Assembly: GCF_002954715.1 (NCBI RefSeq) | Contig: NZ_MSCP01000001.1 | Location: forward strand, 524,995 to 588,994 | Direction: 5' to 3' | DNA from: Aliivibrio sifiae | GTDB lineage: Bacteria > Pseudomonadota > Gammaproteobacteria > Enterobacterales > Vibrionaceae | DNA length: 64,000 nt | Part shown: positions 29,870 through 39,242 of the stretch, one piece after another | How the letters are laid out: every line of letters begins with the position of its first letter | How positions within the stretch are numbered: position 1 is the first letter of the stretch | Notes under the pieces: generated by a model | Database searches by the model: none | What the model saw: only the letters and a program-made list of their open reading frames with translations | Told to the model about the DNA's origin: nothing | Program-made: the position numbers and the translations under genes

Positions 29870-30577
29870 ATGTTTTTTCAAACCTTACAATATATTCTTA
29901 TTCCGGCACTCCTAGGGGCGCAAATACTACTGACGATAATTTTGCATAAAGGGGATATTTGTCCCGGTCAACGTGGTCGCATCCATAAATGGTTACCCGT
30001 ATTAATCCTTGGCTGGTGTGTTATTGCTGGTGTTGGTATGACTTACGCTTCTATTTTTGCGATTAATTTTGTTCCTGCAATTGCCATTGCTGGTTTTTAT
30101 TTGAGTGTAAAAACAGGCAAAACTCGTGACAAGGGGCCATTAATTGTTATGGCATTAGCTAATGGTTTTGCAGCGGCAAGTTTTGTTAATTTAGCTTTGG
30201 GTTCTGGTTCATTCACGCAGTTATTTTTTGCGGTTACTGGCCCATTCTTATTTGGTGCGCTATTAACACACCTTCTTTTGACTTTAGCTCGAACTCGCTT
30301 ACAGGCATTTCATAAATTACTCCCGATCAGTGGCATTGTTAGTGGGATTGTAATGTCAGTTATCTTATTGTGTCAGACTCTTAGTGTTCATGAGATATTT
30401 TTGGATAAAATGGCTGTTAAGCTAGGTATAGCATTAGGGTTGATGCTACTAAGTATTGGTTTGTGGAGTTTTCACTTATTCAAACAACAAGCTGTGAAAT
30501 GGCAAATGCTAGTTATAGCAAGCGTAATTATGGCTATTTCTGGTTATTATCAATTTCAGTTGTTTTTTGTGATGTAG
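29870..30577 (+). CDS. Polytopic membrane protein of unknown function
   Basis: 235 residues with about seven hydrophobic segments over the whole length. It has short loops, and the basic ones (KTGKTRDKG, FKQQAVKW) may mark the cytoplasmic side. No motif I recognise. AGGTGG precedes the ATG. A small DUF4250 gene follows 67 nt downstream in the same direction and may be cotranscribed. Confidence 0.75.
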   Translation: MFFQTLQYILIPALLGAQILLTIILHKGDICPGQRGRIHKWLPVLILGWCVIAGVGMTYASIFAINFVPAIAIAGFYLSVKTGKTRDKGPLIVMALANGFAAASFVNLALGSGSFTQLFFAVTGPFLFGALLTHLLLTLARTRLQAFHKLLPISGIVSGIVMSVILLCQTLSVHEIFLDKMAVKLGIALGLMLLSIGLWSFHLFKQQAVKWQMLVIASVIMAISGYYQFQLFFVM

Positions 30578-30644
30578 GCCACGCATTACTTTTAAAAACT
30601 GATCTACTCTAAGTATGTCTCTTAAGCAACATGGAGGGTGAAGA

Positions 30645-30839
30645 TTGGATTTAAGTAATGCTCATGGCCTAGAAAGTGGAATTCTGCTCGGCATCATTAA
30701 TGAAAAATTGCGATTAGAATGTCACAGTCTAGAAGAATTATCCAGCGTGTACGAGCTTGATACACAAGGAGTTCAAGACAAGCTCAGTGGCTTGGGTTAT
30801 CAATATGACCCATTAACGAATCAATTTAAGAATACGTAA
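30645..30839 (+). CDS. DUF4250 domain protein
   Basis: 64 residues matching the small DUF4250 family: N-terminal DLSN, ILLGIINEKLRLEC, a short helix-turn-helix-like middle and the ending YDPLTNQFKN. The start is a TTG, with GGAGGG 6 nt upstream (30633-30638); there is no ATG before the conserved start, and the family begins M-[ND]-L-x-N, which fits. Function unknown. Convergent with metR. Confidence 0.82.
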   Translation: MDLSNAHGLESGILLGIINEKLRLECHSLEELSSVYELDTQGVQDKLSGLGYQYDPLTNQFKNT

Positions 30840-30875
30840 TTTTTAACCAATATTTAAATAGCTACATACCTCGAT

Positions 30876-31787
30876 TTAAGTCATTTTAATTCCATCTAAA
30901 TGACTCTGGCTCTGCTGTTTCGCAGTAGAGAAAAATGCTTGTAAATATTTTTTATCATGTTCGCTGTCTCTAACGGCAGCGAACAATCTTCGCCACAATC
31001 CTTTCCCTAATGGTTTACTCTCAATTAATCCTTGTCGTGAAAATTCGCTGATTGCCCAATTAGGTAATGCTGCAACCCCTAAACCTGCCGACACCATTTG
31101 TATTAGCATTAGTGTATTTTCTGCTTGTTTCCATTTGGCAGGTTCAACATTGTTTGGCGCTAAGAAATGTTTTACAACATCTAAACGTTGTTTTTGCACA
31201 GGGTAAGTCAGCATAGTTTGATCGAGTAAATCGTCAGGTTCGATATATTCTTTATTGGCAAGAGGGTGGTTTGTTGCCATCACAAGACACATCTCGAAAT
31301 CAAACAACGGCTCATAATGAACCTCTCCACGGGGTTGAATATCTGATGTTATTACTAAATCAAGATCACCATTTACTAATGCGGGTAAAGGCTCAAAACC
31401 AAAACCAGATGAAAAGTCCAACTCAACTTCAGGCCAACTCACTTGATATTCTTTAATTGCAGGCATTAACCATTGAAAACAAGAGTGACATTCAATCGCC
31501 ATGTGTAATCGGCCGTGTAAATCTTCTTTCAAACTTGCAATATCATATTCCGCTCGAGTCATTTTCGGTAAAACATCATCAGCCAATTTTAATAAGATAT
31601 CACCTTCTGAAGTGAATTTTACTGGGCGAGTTTTACGTAAAAAAACGTGACTACCAAGACGAGTTTCAAAGTCTTTTAACTGATGAGAGAGGGCTGATTG
31701 AGTAAGATGTAAAGCATTCGCTGTGGCTGTTAATGAGCCAGTATCACGCAGTGTGACTAAGGTTTTTAGGTGTTTTAATTCAATCAT
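30876..31787 (-). CDS. metR: LysR-type regulator MetR
   Basis: Homocysteine-responsive activator of methionine genes. The 303 residues start with a LysR winged helix-turn-helix (LVTLRDTGSLTATANALHLT, then QSALSHQLKDFE) and continue with the periplasmic-binding-like effector domain. It is divergent from metE, with a MetR-type palindrome between them, the classic enterobacterial arrangement. Likely represses itself and activates metE. Confidence 0.95.
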   Translation of the reverse strand: MIELKHLKTLVTLRDTGSLTATANALHLTQSALSHQLKDFETRLGSHVFLRKTRPVKFTSEGDILLKLADDVLPKMTRAEYDIASLKEDLHGRLHMAIECHSCFQWLMPAIKEYQVSWPEVELDFSSGFGFEPLPALVNGDLDLVITSDIQPRGEVHYEPLFDFEMCLVMATNHPLANKEYIEPDDLLDQTMLTYPVQKQRLDVVKHFLAPNNVEPAKWKQAENTLMLIQMVSAGLGVAALPNWAISEFSRQGLIESKPLGKGLWRRLFAAVRDSEHDKKYLQAFFSTAKQQSQSHLDGIKMT

Positions 31788-31855
31788 TATTATTCCTCAA
31801 GTTCCGTTTGAGTAAGTTTAATCACCTTCACAGTAAAGTGATTAACTCATAAAGT

Positions 31856-31871
31856 AAACATCTAGACGGCT
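31856..31871. promoter_or_regulatory. Candidate tandem MetJ boxes
   Basis: Two adjacent 8-mers, AAACATCT and AGACGGCT, match the met-box consensus AGACGTCT at 6 and 7 positions. They lie between metR and metE, where MetJ-SAM repression would be expected. A third 6-of-8 match, AAACGGCT, lies near 31986 in the metE leader. Confidence 0.5.
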
Positions 31872-31910
31872 AAATGGTGTTAATTATTTTGATTGTAAAT
31901 TTAGCCTTAT

Positions 31911-31923
31911 TGAAAAAAATTCA
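31911..31923. promoter_or_regulatory. MetR binding site
   Basis: TGAAAAAAATTCA exactly matches the MetR consensus TGAA-N5-TTCA. It lies 86 nt before the metE start codon and just upstream of the metR start. Confidence 0.65.
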
Positions 31924-32008
31924 TAATCAAAGTGAATATTTATCCGTTGTAGCACAAAAGAAAATACGTCATTGTTTAGCCATCCAAACGGCTAAAGGAA
32001 TTAGAGCA

Positions 32009-34333
32009 ATGACAACAGAATTGAATGTAAAAACAGTAACTCATATTTTAGGCTACCCACGAGTAGGTGCTCAGCGAGAGCTTAAATTTGCACAAGAAAA
32101 ATACTGGCGTGGCGAGATTGGACAAAAAGAATTATTGGCAGTAGGTAGTGAGCTTCGTCAGCGTCATTGGAACGACCAGTCAGCATCTGGATTAGATTTT
32201 GTAACTGCGGGTGATTTTGCTTGGTACGATCATGTATTAACAACTAGCCTTCTTTTAGGTCATGTACCAGCCCGTCATAATAAAGGTTTCCCTGATTTAG
32301 ACACGTTATTTAAAGTGGGTCGTGGTCAATCACAAAACAGTTGTGGTTGTGGTGAAGCGGCATCAGATATGACTAAGTGGTTTAATACTAACTACCATTA
32401 TATCGTACCGGAATTTTCTAGAGACGATAAATTTAACGTGAGTTGGTCACAATTGTTTGATGAAATTTCAGAAGCTCAAAAACAAGGTCACACAGTTAAA
32501 CCAGTACTTCTTGGGCCATTAAGCTATTTGTGGTTAGGTAAAGAAGTGAATGATGAAGAAGTAGAGCAAGGGTTTGATCGTTTATCTCTTCTTCCTCGCC
32601 TCTTAACTGCATATCAAGCTATTTTCTCAAAGTTATCAGCTCTTGGGGTTGAATGGGTACAAATTGATGAGCCTATCCTAGCGCTGGAATTACCCAAAGC
32701 ATGGGCAGGTTCATTCAAATTGGCTTACCAAGTTATTCAAAGCGATGTGAAATTACTATTAACAACGTATTTTGATGGCGTAGAGCATCATTTAGATAAG
32801 ATCACCGAGTTAGCCATAAATGGTCTACATATTGATATCTCTGCAGATCCTAAGCAGCTAGAAACCGTTGTGAATGCATTACCAAAAGAGTGGGTATTGT
32901 CTGTTGGTGCGGTAAATGGTCGTAATGTATGGCGTGCAGACTTAGAGCGTTTACATGAAAAATTACAACCAGTGAAAGAAAAACTGGGTGATAAGTTATG
33001 GATTGCAAGTTCATGTTCATTGCTGCATAGCCCAGTAGATTTAGATCAAGAAACGGAATTATCACAAGAAACGGCACAGTGGTTTGCGTTTGCAAAACAA
33101 AAGCTAAAAGAAGTTACTTTGTTAGGTGGTGCACTGGATGGAAATCAAAATGCAATCCTAGCATGTCACCAATACAGTCAGCCACTGCGTGAACGTGAAA
33201 CGGCAGAGCACATTAATAAGCCTGCGGTACAGCAACGTTTAGCGGCAATTACTCCTGCGTTAGCAGAGCGAGCAGATGCGTATTCAGTTCGAGCACAACA
33301 CCAAGCGGAAAAATTAGGTTTGCCATTATTGCCAACAACAACGATTGGTTCATTCCCACAAACCTCAGATATTCGTCAGCAGCGCAGTGCGTATCGTGCA
33401 GGTAAATTGAATGAACAAGATTATGTGGCAGCAATGAAAGGTCATATTGCTGATGCAGTTGAGCGTCAAGAGCGTTTAGATTTGGATGTGTTGGTACATG
33501 GTGAGGCTGAACGTAATGATATGGTTGAATATTTTGCGGAGAATCTAAATGGATTCCAAGCAACACGATTTGGTTGGGTTCAAAGTTATGGTTCTCGCTG
33601 TGTTAAACCGGCTATCGTGGTGGCAGATATTGAGCGTGAAGCTCCAATTACAGTCGATTGGACTCAGTACGCACAGTCTCTAACAACCAAACAAATGAAA
33701 GGTATGCTAACAGGCCCTGTAACGATTCTTGGCTGGACGTTCCCACGTGAAGATATTACCCGTAAAGAAATTGCACAGCAGTTAGCGTTAGTATTGCGTG
33801 ATGAAGTATCTGATCTTCAGCAAGCGGGCATTAATATTATTCAAATTGATGAGCCAGCTATTCGTGAAGGCTTGCCGATTAAAAAGAGCGATCAAAAAGC
33901 GTATTTAGATTGGGCTGTTGAAGCGTTTAAGATCTCAGCGGCAAGCGCTAAATCAGAAACTCAAATTCATACCCACATGTGTTACAGCGAGTTCAATGAA
34001 ATTATCGAATCAGTGGCGGCGTTAGATGCAGATGTGATTACTATTGAAACCTCTCGCTCAAATATGGAACTCCTAAAAGCGTTTGAAGATTTTAATTATC
34101 CAAATGAGATTGGACCGGGTGTTTATGATATTCACTCGCCAAACATTCCAAGCGAAGAGTGGATTGTTGATTTGATTGAAACGGCCGCAGCGAAAGTACC
34201 TGTTGAACGTTTATGGGTAAATCCAGATTGTGGCCTTAAAACTCGTAACTGGAAAGAAACAGAAGCCGCATTAGAGAACATGGTAAAAGCCGCGAAAACA
34301 TTACGAAAAAAATGGCAAGTCAATGCAGCTTAA
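32009..34333 (+). CDS. metE: Cobalamin-independent methionine synthase
   Basis: Transfers a methyl group from 5-methyl-tetrahydropteroyl-triglutamate to homocysteine in the last step of methionine synthesis. 774 residues in two TIM barrels. Near the N-terminus are [13 protein letters not shown] and KWFNTNYHY. The C-terminal Zn site includes HTHMCYSEF and PDCGLKTR. The open frame extends up to 31874, but I place the start at the ATG at 32009 (AAGGA 9 nt upstream), which matches other MetE N-termini; the upstream part overlaps the MetR site. Regulated by MetR and probably MetJ. Confidence 0.96.
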   Translation: MTTELNVKTVTHILGYPRVGAQRELKFAQEKYWRGEIGQKELLAVGSELRQRHWNDQSASGLDFVTAGDFAWYDHVLTTSLLLGHVPARHNKGFPDLDTLFKVGRGQSQNSCGCGEAASDMTKWFNTNYHYIVPEFSRDDKFNVSWSQLFDEISEAQKQGHTVKPVLLGPLSYLWLGKEVNDEEVEQGFDRLSLLPRLLTAYQAIFSKLSALGVEWVQIDEPILALELPKAWAGSFKLAYQVIQSDVKLLLTTYFDGVEHHLDKITELAINGLHIDISADPKQLETVVNALPKEWVLSVGAVNGRNVWRADLERLHEKLQPVKEKLGDKLWIASSCSLLHSPVDLDQETELSQETAQWFAFAKQKLKEVTLLGGALDGNQNAILACHQYSQPLRERETAEHINKPAVQQRLAAITPALAERADAYSVRAQHQAEKLGLPLLPTTTIGSFPQTSDIRQQRSAYRAGKLNEQDYVAAMKGHIADAVERQERLDLDVLVHGEAERNDMVEYFAENLNGFQATRFGWVQSYGSRCVKPAIVVADIEREAPITVDWTQYAQSLTTKQMKGMLTGPVTILGWTFPREDITRKEIAQQLALVLRDEVSDLQQAGINIIQIDEPAIREGLPIKKSDQKAYLDWAVEAFKISAASAKSETQIHTHMCYSEFNEIIESVAALDADVITIETSRSNMELLKAFEDFNYPNEIGPGVYDIHSPNIPSEEWIVDLIETAAAKVPVERLWVNPDCGLKTRNWKETEAALENMVKAAKTLRKKWQVNAA

Positions 34334-34379
34334 AGTGAAATAATACATGTAATTAGCGTTCATTTACGTTAAATGTAAT

Positions 34380-34412
34380 AAAGCGAAATCTCTTCATTTA
34401 GGATTTCGCTTT
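34380..34412 (+). terminator. Intrinsic terminator of metE
   Basis: 11-bp stem AAAGCGAAATC/GATTTCGCTTT (34380-34390 with 34402-34412), followed by a T-rich tail. Confidence 0.85.
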
Positions 34413-34427
34413 TTATTTTTTATGACC

Positions 34428-34586
34428 TTAACGAGTCGTAATCCAAAGGGCATGAATCATCCCCGGAACCCAGAAAAAGAGTGTTAAGATAAAATTAATT
34501 AATAAATCTTTCCCAACACCTTTTGCAAAGAAAACGCCAACAGGTGGCAATAACACACACAGAATAATTAATACGAGTTTATTCAT
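34428..34586 (-). CDS. YqaE/Pmp3 family membrane protein
   Basis: 52-residue proteolipid with two hydrophobic helices and the family core LPPVGVFFAKG plus a C-terminal WVPGMIHALWI. Relatives include yeast Pmp3 and E. coli YqaE, linked to membrane potential and stress. The frame continues 12 codons further up, but the ATG at 34586 has AGGG 5 nt upstream and gives the normal family start. Convergent with metE. Confidence 0.88.
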   Translation of the reverse strand: MNKLVLIILCVLLPPVGVFFAKGVGKDLLINFILTLFFWVPGMIHALWITTR

Positions 34587-34772
34587 GATATCCCTAATTA
34601 CTTTTGTTAAAGAAATGTACAATCTTTGTATGCTATCTTTTTTATAAATAACATAGCAAAGGTTATGTTGTTTCTTGAAGCAACATCAATCAACCTTTTT
34701 CTAAGTCAATTAACTAAATGGTAACTTACATTTTGTTAAATCTAATGATTAGGTATTTATATTAAATATAGA

Positions 34773-34781
34773 TGCTATAAA
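34773..34781 (+). promoter_or_regulatory. Candidate extended -10 of the dar-like operon
   Basis: TGCTATAAA has the TGN extended -10 form, about 47 nt before the darA-like start, in a 205-bp AT-rich gap. No good -35 hexamer is visible. Weak. Confidence 0.3.
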
Positions 34782-34827
34782 ATACCTCGCAACTAATAAG
34801 CTCTTAAAGTTGTTTTAGGTCTCTTTT

Positions 34828-35742
34828 ATGAAAAAAGTTCTCGTTATTTCTCACTCTCAAAGTGGACAATTAGCAAAATTTGTAGACTTAGCAACGGCTC
34901 CTCTACGCCAAGCTGATTCAATACAAGTCGACTATCACTGTGTTGAACCGGTTAAAAAATACCCATATCCTTGGTCGTTTTATCCTTTCTTTGATGCTTT
35001 CCCTGAAGCGATTTATATGAATGGCTGTGAAGTGAAACCAGCAGAACATTTAGAAGAAGAGTATGACTTAATTATTCTAGGTTATACGGTTTGGTTTCTA
35101 TCGCCTTCAATTCCTATTACTGGCTTTTTACAAACGGCTCAAGCTAAAGCACTTATTAAAGGTAAACCTGTTGTTACTTTTATTGCTTGCCGTGATATGT
35201 GGGTGATGGCACAAGAAAAAATGAAAGTCGTTATTGCAGAGTTAGGTGGAACATTAATTGATAATGCTGTATTGACCGATCAAGGAGGTTCTATTTATGC
35301 CTTCATTACGACACCTCGTTGGTTACTTACTGGTAAAAAAGACCCGTTTTGGATATTTCCAGCCGCAGGGGTTTCTGAAAAAGATTTACAAGAGAGTGAG
35401 CGTTTTGGGGATCGTTTAGTTTCAGCATTAGAAAATGAATTAGAAAAGAAAAAAGAGCCGTTATTAAAGAACCTAAACGCAGTAACGGTTAATGGGAAAT
35501 TGATAGGCTCTGAAAAAATAGCCACACGTTCATTTATGGTATGGGGAAAACTGATTCAAAAATCGGGTAAGCCGGGTTCTTTCCCTCGCAAAATTGTGAT
35601 AACTATTTATGCTATTTTTCTTGCTCTCATGGTCTTGACGTTAGTGCCGATAAACTTATTAGTGAAGAAATTAATTTCTCCTTTTAGAAAAAAAGCGGTT
35701 GAAGAAAGCATCGCCTATTATGAAAAACCATCAGGACGTTAG
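34828..35742 (+). CDS. DarA-like flavodoxin-fold enzyme
   Basis: 304 residues. The N-terminal part has a flavodoxin fold with the FMN phosphate-loop segment SHSQSGQLAKFVD (8-20) and the core strand LIILGYTVWFLSPS. It resembles DarA, the partner of ketosynthase DarB in dialkylresorcinol synthesis, where it is thought to act in ring closure or aromatisation. A C-terminal hydrophobic helix (about 255-275: IVITIYAIFLALMVLTLVP) would tie it to the inner membrane. First gene of a nine-gene operon; the DarB-like gene starts 1 nt after its stop. No biochemical proof for this branch. Confidence 0.8.
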   Translation: MKKVLVISHSQSGQLAKFVDLATAPLRQADSIQVDYHCVEPVKKYPYPWSFYPFFDAFPEAIYMNGCEVKPAEHLEEEYDLIILGYTVWFLSPSIPITGFLQTAQAKALIKGKPVVTFIACRDMWVMAQEKMKVVIAELGGTLIDNAVLTDQGGSIYAFITTPRWLLTGKKDPFWIFPAAGVSEKDLQESERFGDRLVSALENELEKKKEPLLKNLNAVTVNGKLIGSEKIATRSFMVWGKLIQKSGKPGSFPRKIVITIYAIFLALMVLTLVPINLLVKKLISPFRKKAVEESIAYYEKPSGR

Positions 35743-35743
35743 A

Positions 35744-36892
35744 ATGAATAACAAAGTATACATTAACGATATTCAGGCTTTTTTGCCAAATGAGGCCGTT
35801 AATAATAAAGACATTGAACACGTCCTTGGGCAAGTTGGTTCGCGACCTTCTCGTGCAAAAAACCTTATTTTGCGATCCAATAAGATTAAGCTGCGATATT
35901 ATGCGATTAACCCTGATACTGGTGATACTACGCATACGAATACAGAATTAACTGCAGAAGCGGTTAGAAAGCTCAATTCGCCTTCTTTTAATATTAATAC
36001 GACAGAGTTATTAGCCTGTGGTACGACAATTGCGGATCAAATTTTACCAAATCATGCCTTAATGGTGCATGGTGAATTAGGGATCCCTAGCTGTGAAGTG
36101 ATTGCGACGTCAGGGATTTGCCTATCAGGTACTATGTCTTTGAAGTATGGTTATATGTCGATTTTAAGTGGACAAAGCAGCAATGCGATTGTTACTGGTT
36201 CTGAAAATGCGTCAGCCATGATGCGTGCTAACAAGTTTGAAGCTGAAATTGAAACCGTTGTTGATGAGTTAGAACGCCAACCTGAAATTGCGTTTGAAAA
36301 AGATTTCTTACGTTGGATGTTAAGCGATGGTGCGGGTGCAGCACTATTAACCTCTCAACCAAATCCTGATTCAATCTCCCTTGAAATTGAATGGATGATG
36401 CAAAAATCGTATGCCAATGAGCTTGAGGCGTGCATGTACGCAGGTTGTGATAAACAAGCTGACGGTAGTCTAAAAGGCTGGCGTGAGTATGAATCTCAAG
36501 AATGGTTAGCTCAGTCTATTTTCTCTGTTAAGCAAGACGTCAAACAGCTTAACGAAAATATCGTTGAATACACGGTGACTAAACCACTAAAAGAGTTGGT
36601 TGAGCAAGGCAAAGTAAAATCGGATGAGATAAGCCATTTTGTTCCGCATTATTCATCTGGTTATTTTCGAGATCGCCTATATCAAGGAATGATTGATGCA
36701 GGTTGTGATATTCCCCAAGAGCGTTGGTTTACTAATTTATCAAGCAAAGGGAACACGGGGTCAGCGTCAATTTATATTATGCTAGAAGAGTTATTTCATT
36801 CAGGTGATTTAAAAGTGGGTGATACCTTACTTTGTTACGTTCCTGAAAGCGGTCGATTCTCTACTGCGTTTATGCAATTAAAGGTAGTGTAA
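35744..36892 (+). CDS. DarB-like ketosynthase III
   Basis: 382-residue KAS III-fold enzyme with a complete triad: Cys126 (SGICLSG), His302 (FVPHYSSG) and Asn337 (KGNTGSAS). DarB enzymes join two beta-keto chains to form a cyclohexanedione, later oxidised to a dialkylresorcinol. The DarA-like neighbour supports that assignment over housekeeping FabH, which is already at 8565. I chose the ATG at 35744 (AGGA 7 nt upstream); the open frame reaches back to 35699 inside darA. The stop overlaps the next start (TAATG). Confidence 0.82.
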   Translation: MNNKVYINDIQAFLPNEAVNNKDIEHVLGQVGSRPSRAKNLILRSNKIKLRYYAINPDTGDTTHTNTELTAEAVRKLNSPSFNINTTELLACGTTIADQILPNHALMVHGELGIPSCEVIATSGICLSGTMSLKYGYMSILSGQSSNAIVTGSENASAMMRANKFEAEIETVVDELERQPEIAFEKDFLRWMLSDGAGAALLTSQPNPDSISLEIEWMMQKSYANELEACMYAGCDKQADGSLKGWREYESQEWLAQSIFSVKQDVKQLNENIVEYTVTKPLKELVEQGKVKSDEISHFVPHYSSGYFRDRLYQGMIDAGCDIPQERWFTNLSSKGNTGSASIYIMLEELFHSGDLKVGDTLLCYVPESGRFSTAFMQLKVV

Positions 36893-37308
36893 TGGAAGCG
36901 ACAAAAGTACCTCAAGATAATATATCTACGTATGCCAATAACGCAAAAGCCGTGTATGCAACGGATGAAAATGGTGATTATTCGGTTGTTGCTTCTACTG
37001 GTTGGGAAGTAGAAGAAGAAGTGACAAAGCAAGCCTTAAATGAATTTGAACGACAAGCACAAGTAGCGTATGACTTAGTAAGAACAGGGGAAAAGTCACC
37101 CTTGTATTATCATATGTTTGCTCAGCGCATGGATTTAATAGTGCTAGCGCAATCGGTTGGTTGGTTTCAGTGGCGTGTTAAGCGTCATTTCTCACCGAAG
37201 GTTTTTGCTAAATTATCACCTGCGAAGCTTTCGGCCTACAGTGATGCATTAGGTGTTTCAGTTAAAAAATTAACTAAATTACCTAATCTTTCGAATAAAA
37301 ATAAATAA
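36892..37308 (+). CDS. Unknown protein of the dar-like operon
   Basis: 138 residues, soluble, unrecognised. The start overlaps the previous stop. The N-terminal ~45 residues are acidic and beta-like; the rest is predicted helical and contains several Trp/Tyr/Phe (YYHMFAQRMD, SVGWFQWRVKRHF), ending in a basic tail. The last part (LSPAKLSAYSDALGVSVKKL) looks a little like a helix-turn-helix. Its fixed place between a DarB-like enzyme and a BtrH-like acyltransferase suggests a role in the pathway, perhaps as an adaptor. Confidence 0.7.
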   Translation: MEATKVPQDNISTYANNAKAVYATDENGDYSVVASTGWEVEEEVTKQALNEFERQAQVAYDLVRTGEKSPLYYHMFAQRMDLIVLAQSVGWFQWRVKRHFSPKVFAKLSPAKLSAYSDALGVSVKKLTKLPNLSNKNK

Positions 37309-37317
37309 AGCGTGTTC

Positions 37318-38319
37318 ATGACTAATAATTCTCAATTTAAACATCAACATTACGCACATTGTGAAAGTGGCGTGATGTCCTCAATGTTAACTCATCATGG
37401 TTTGCCATTATCAGAGCCAATGGTGTTTGGTTTATCTAGTGCGTTAGTCTTTGCGTATCTTCCGTTTGTAAAACTCAGTGGCATGCCGTTAATTGCTTAC
37501 CGTTCGATGCCAAAATCGATAATGAAAGGTTTACAAAAAAACATTGGTTTGAAAATGAAGTTAGAGAAATTTTCTAAACCAGAGCAAGGTACAAAACGTC
37601 TCGATGAGTTATTAGAACAAGGTAAAATAGTTGGAGCGCAAACTTCTGTATTTTGGTTGCCTTATTTCCCTGAAGAAATGCGTTTTCATTTCAATGCGCA
37701 TAACTTGATCGTCGTAGGTAAAAAACATGATAGCTATAAAATCAGCGATCCTGTGTTTGAGCACCTAGTTGAAGCGGAAGAAAAAGCATTACAAAAAGCC
37801 CGTTTTGTTAAAGGCGTAATGGCCCCAAAAGGCTCATTGTATTACCCAACCTATATTCCAGAAACGATTGATTACCCTAAAGTCATCGAAAAAAGTATCA
37901 AAAAAACCGCGAAAACAATGTTGAAAACACCCGTGCCTATTGCTGGCTTAAAAGGAATGCACTTTCTAGCTAAGCATATTCGTCAATTAGAAAACAAAGA
38001 TGAGCATTACGCCAAATTGTTTTTAGGTCATATTATCCGTATGCAAGAAGAGATTGGTACGGGTGGCGCAGGTTTTCGTTATATCTACGCCTCTTTTTTA
38101 CAAGAAGCATCAGACCTAATCAAAAACGATAAACTAAAAACTGCATCTTCTGAAATGACGGTAATTGGAGATGAGTGGCGTGAATTTGCGTTATTGATTG
38201 CTAAAGCAATTCGCCCAAGAAATAAAAAAGCGATTGAATTTGATGCAATTGCAGCAAAGTTAGAATCGGTGGCCGAGCAAGAAAAGCAATTGTACCAATC
38301 GTTACTGCGAGCATTTTAA
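37318..38319 (+). CDS. BtrH-like acyltransferase (cysteine-dependent)
   Basis: 333 residues from the ATG at 37318; a GTG at 37312 is also in frame. The N-terminal half resembles the BtrH_N domain, with HCESGVMSSML (Cys15), NAHNLIVVG (His128) and ISDP (Asp144), together a plausible Cys-His-Asp triad of papain/C39 type. BtrH moves an acyl group from a carrier protein to an amine in butirosin synthesis. Here the dedicated ACP five genes on could be the donor. The helical C-terminal half is unassigned. The stop overlaps the ABC ATPase start. Confidence 0.72.
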   Translation: MTNNSQFKHQHYAHCESGVMSSMLTHHGLPLSEPMVFGLSSALVFAYLPFVKLSGMPLIAYRSMPKSIMKGLQKNIGLKMKLEKFSKPEQGTKRLDELLEQGKIVGAQTSVFWLPYFPEEMRFHFNAHNLIVVGKKHDSYKISDPVFEHLVEAEEKALQKARFVKGVMAPKGSLYYPTYIPETIDYPKVIEKSIKKTAKTMLKTPVPIAGLKGMHFLAKHIRQLENKDEHYAKLFLGHIIRMQEEIGTGGAGFRYIYASFLQEASDLIKNDKLKTASSEMTVIGDEWREFALLIAKAIRPRNKKAIEFDAIAAKLESVAEQEKQLYQSLLRAF

Positions 38320-39242
38320 TGATAAAAATTAACGCGTTAGATAAATCCTATGGCGATAAAAAAGCCTTGAATGGGTTGTCATTATCTATCCCTCAAAATG
38401 CCATTTACGGTTTATTAGGGCCTAATGGCGCAGGGAAGACCACGTTAATTTCTATTCTTAATGGTTTGATTTCATTTGATTCTGGTGAGGTTTCTTTTTT
38501 TGATTTGCCGTTAAAGAAGAATCTAAAAAATATCAGAGAGCGCTGTTCTTTAATCCCACAAACCTTGGCGTTTTATGAAAATTTAAGTGTAAAAGAAAAC
38601 TTAAATTTTTTTGCTGGGGTGCAAAAGATTAAGGGTAAAATCCTTAACGATAATTTGGCGTATGCCGTCGAAACCAATCGTCTTTCTGCCATGATGGATC
38701 AAAAATCATCAACGTTATCTGGTGGTCAAAAGCGCCGTTTAAATATCGCGATTGGTTTGTTAAATAACCCTGATGTATTGTTTTTTGATGAACCAACCGT
38801 TGGGATTGATCCTGAATCTCGTAATGAAATTCTCGATACAATTAAAGCGTATAAGTCCGATAATAAAACCGTTATTTATACCTCACATTATATGCCTGAA
38901 ATTGAAAAAATTTGTGATGAAGTAGCAATTATGAATGCAGGGCAAGTGGTGAAACAAGGCTCAATTTCATCAATGGTAAATAACGAAGAAAGCCAACAAG
39001 TCATCATAGAACTCTATCCTCGTTCTTCAACTCAGTGGCATGCACTTCTTACTCAATGCAGTGAGGTGAACTTAATTGATGAAACAACATTAATGTTATC
39101 AAGTTCAAACAGTGCTTTGGTTGCTCAGGTCTTAACGTTACTTGAAAAGTCGCACATTAAAATAAAGCATATCCGTTATGGTGCAACGACGCTTGAGTCT
39201 CTATTTATTAACTTAACATCAGAAGGAAGAACTGATGTTTAA
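38319..39242 (+). CDS. ABC exporter ATP-binding subunit
   Basis: 307 residues. Walker A GPNGAGKTT (34-42), Q-loop in SLIPQTLAFYENL, signature LSGGQKRRL, Walker B VLFFDEPTVGID, and H-switch in YTSHYMPEI. It has the layout of drug/natural-product ABC-2 exporters (DrrA/CcmA-like), with a C-terminal extension of about 90 residues. It overlaps both neighbours by a few bases. It probably drives export of the pathway product. Confidence 0.93.
   Translation: MIKINALDKSYGDKKALNGLSLSIPQNAIYGLLGPNGAGKTTLISILNGLISFDSGEVSFFDLPLKKNLKNIRERCSLIPQTLAFYENLSVKENLNFFAGVQKIKGKILNDNLAYAVETNRLSAMMDQKSSTLSGGQKRRLNIAIGLLNNPDVLFFDEPTVGIDPESRNEILDTIKAYKSDNKTVIYTSHYMPEIEKICDEVAIMNAGQVVKQGSISSMVNNEESQQVIIELYPRSSTQWHALLTQCSEVNLIDETTLMLSSSNSALVAQVLTLLEKSHIKIKHIRYGATTLESLFINLTSEGRTDV

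Noticed and set aside
31874..32008. 45-residue N-terminal extension of metE
   Set aside because: It covers the MetR palindrome and matches no MetE; the ATG at 32009 follows AAGGA.
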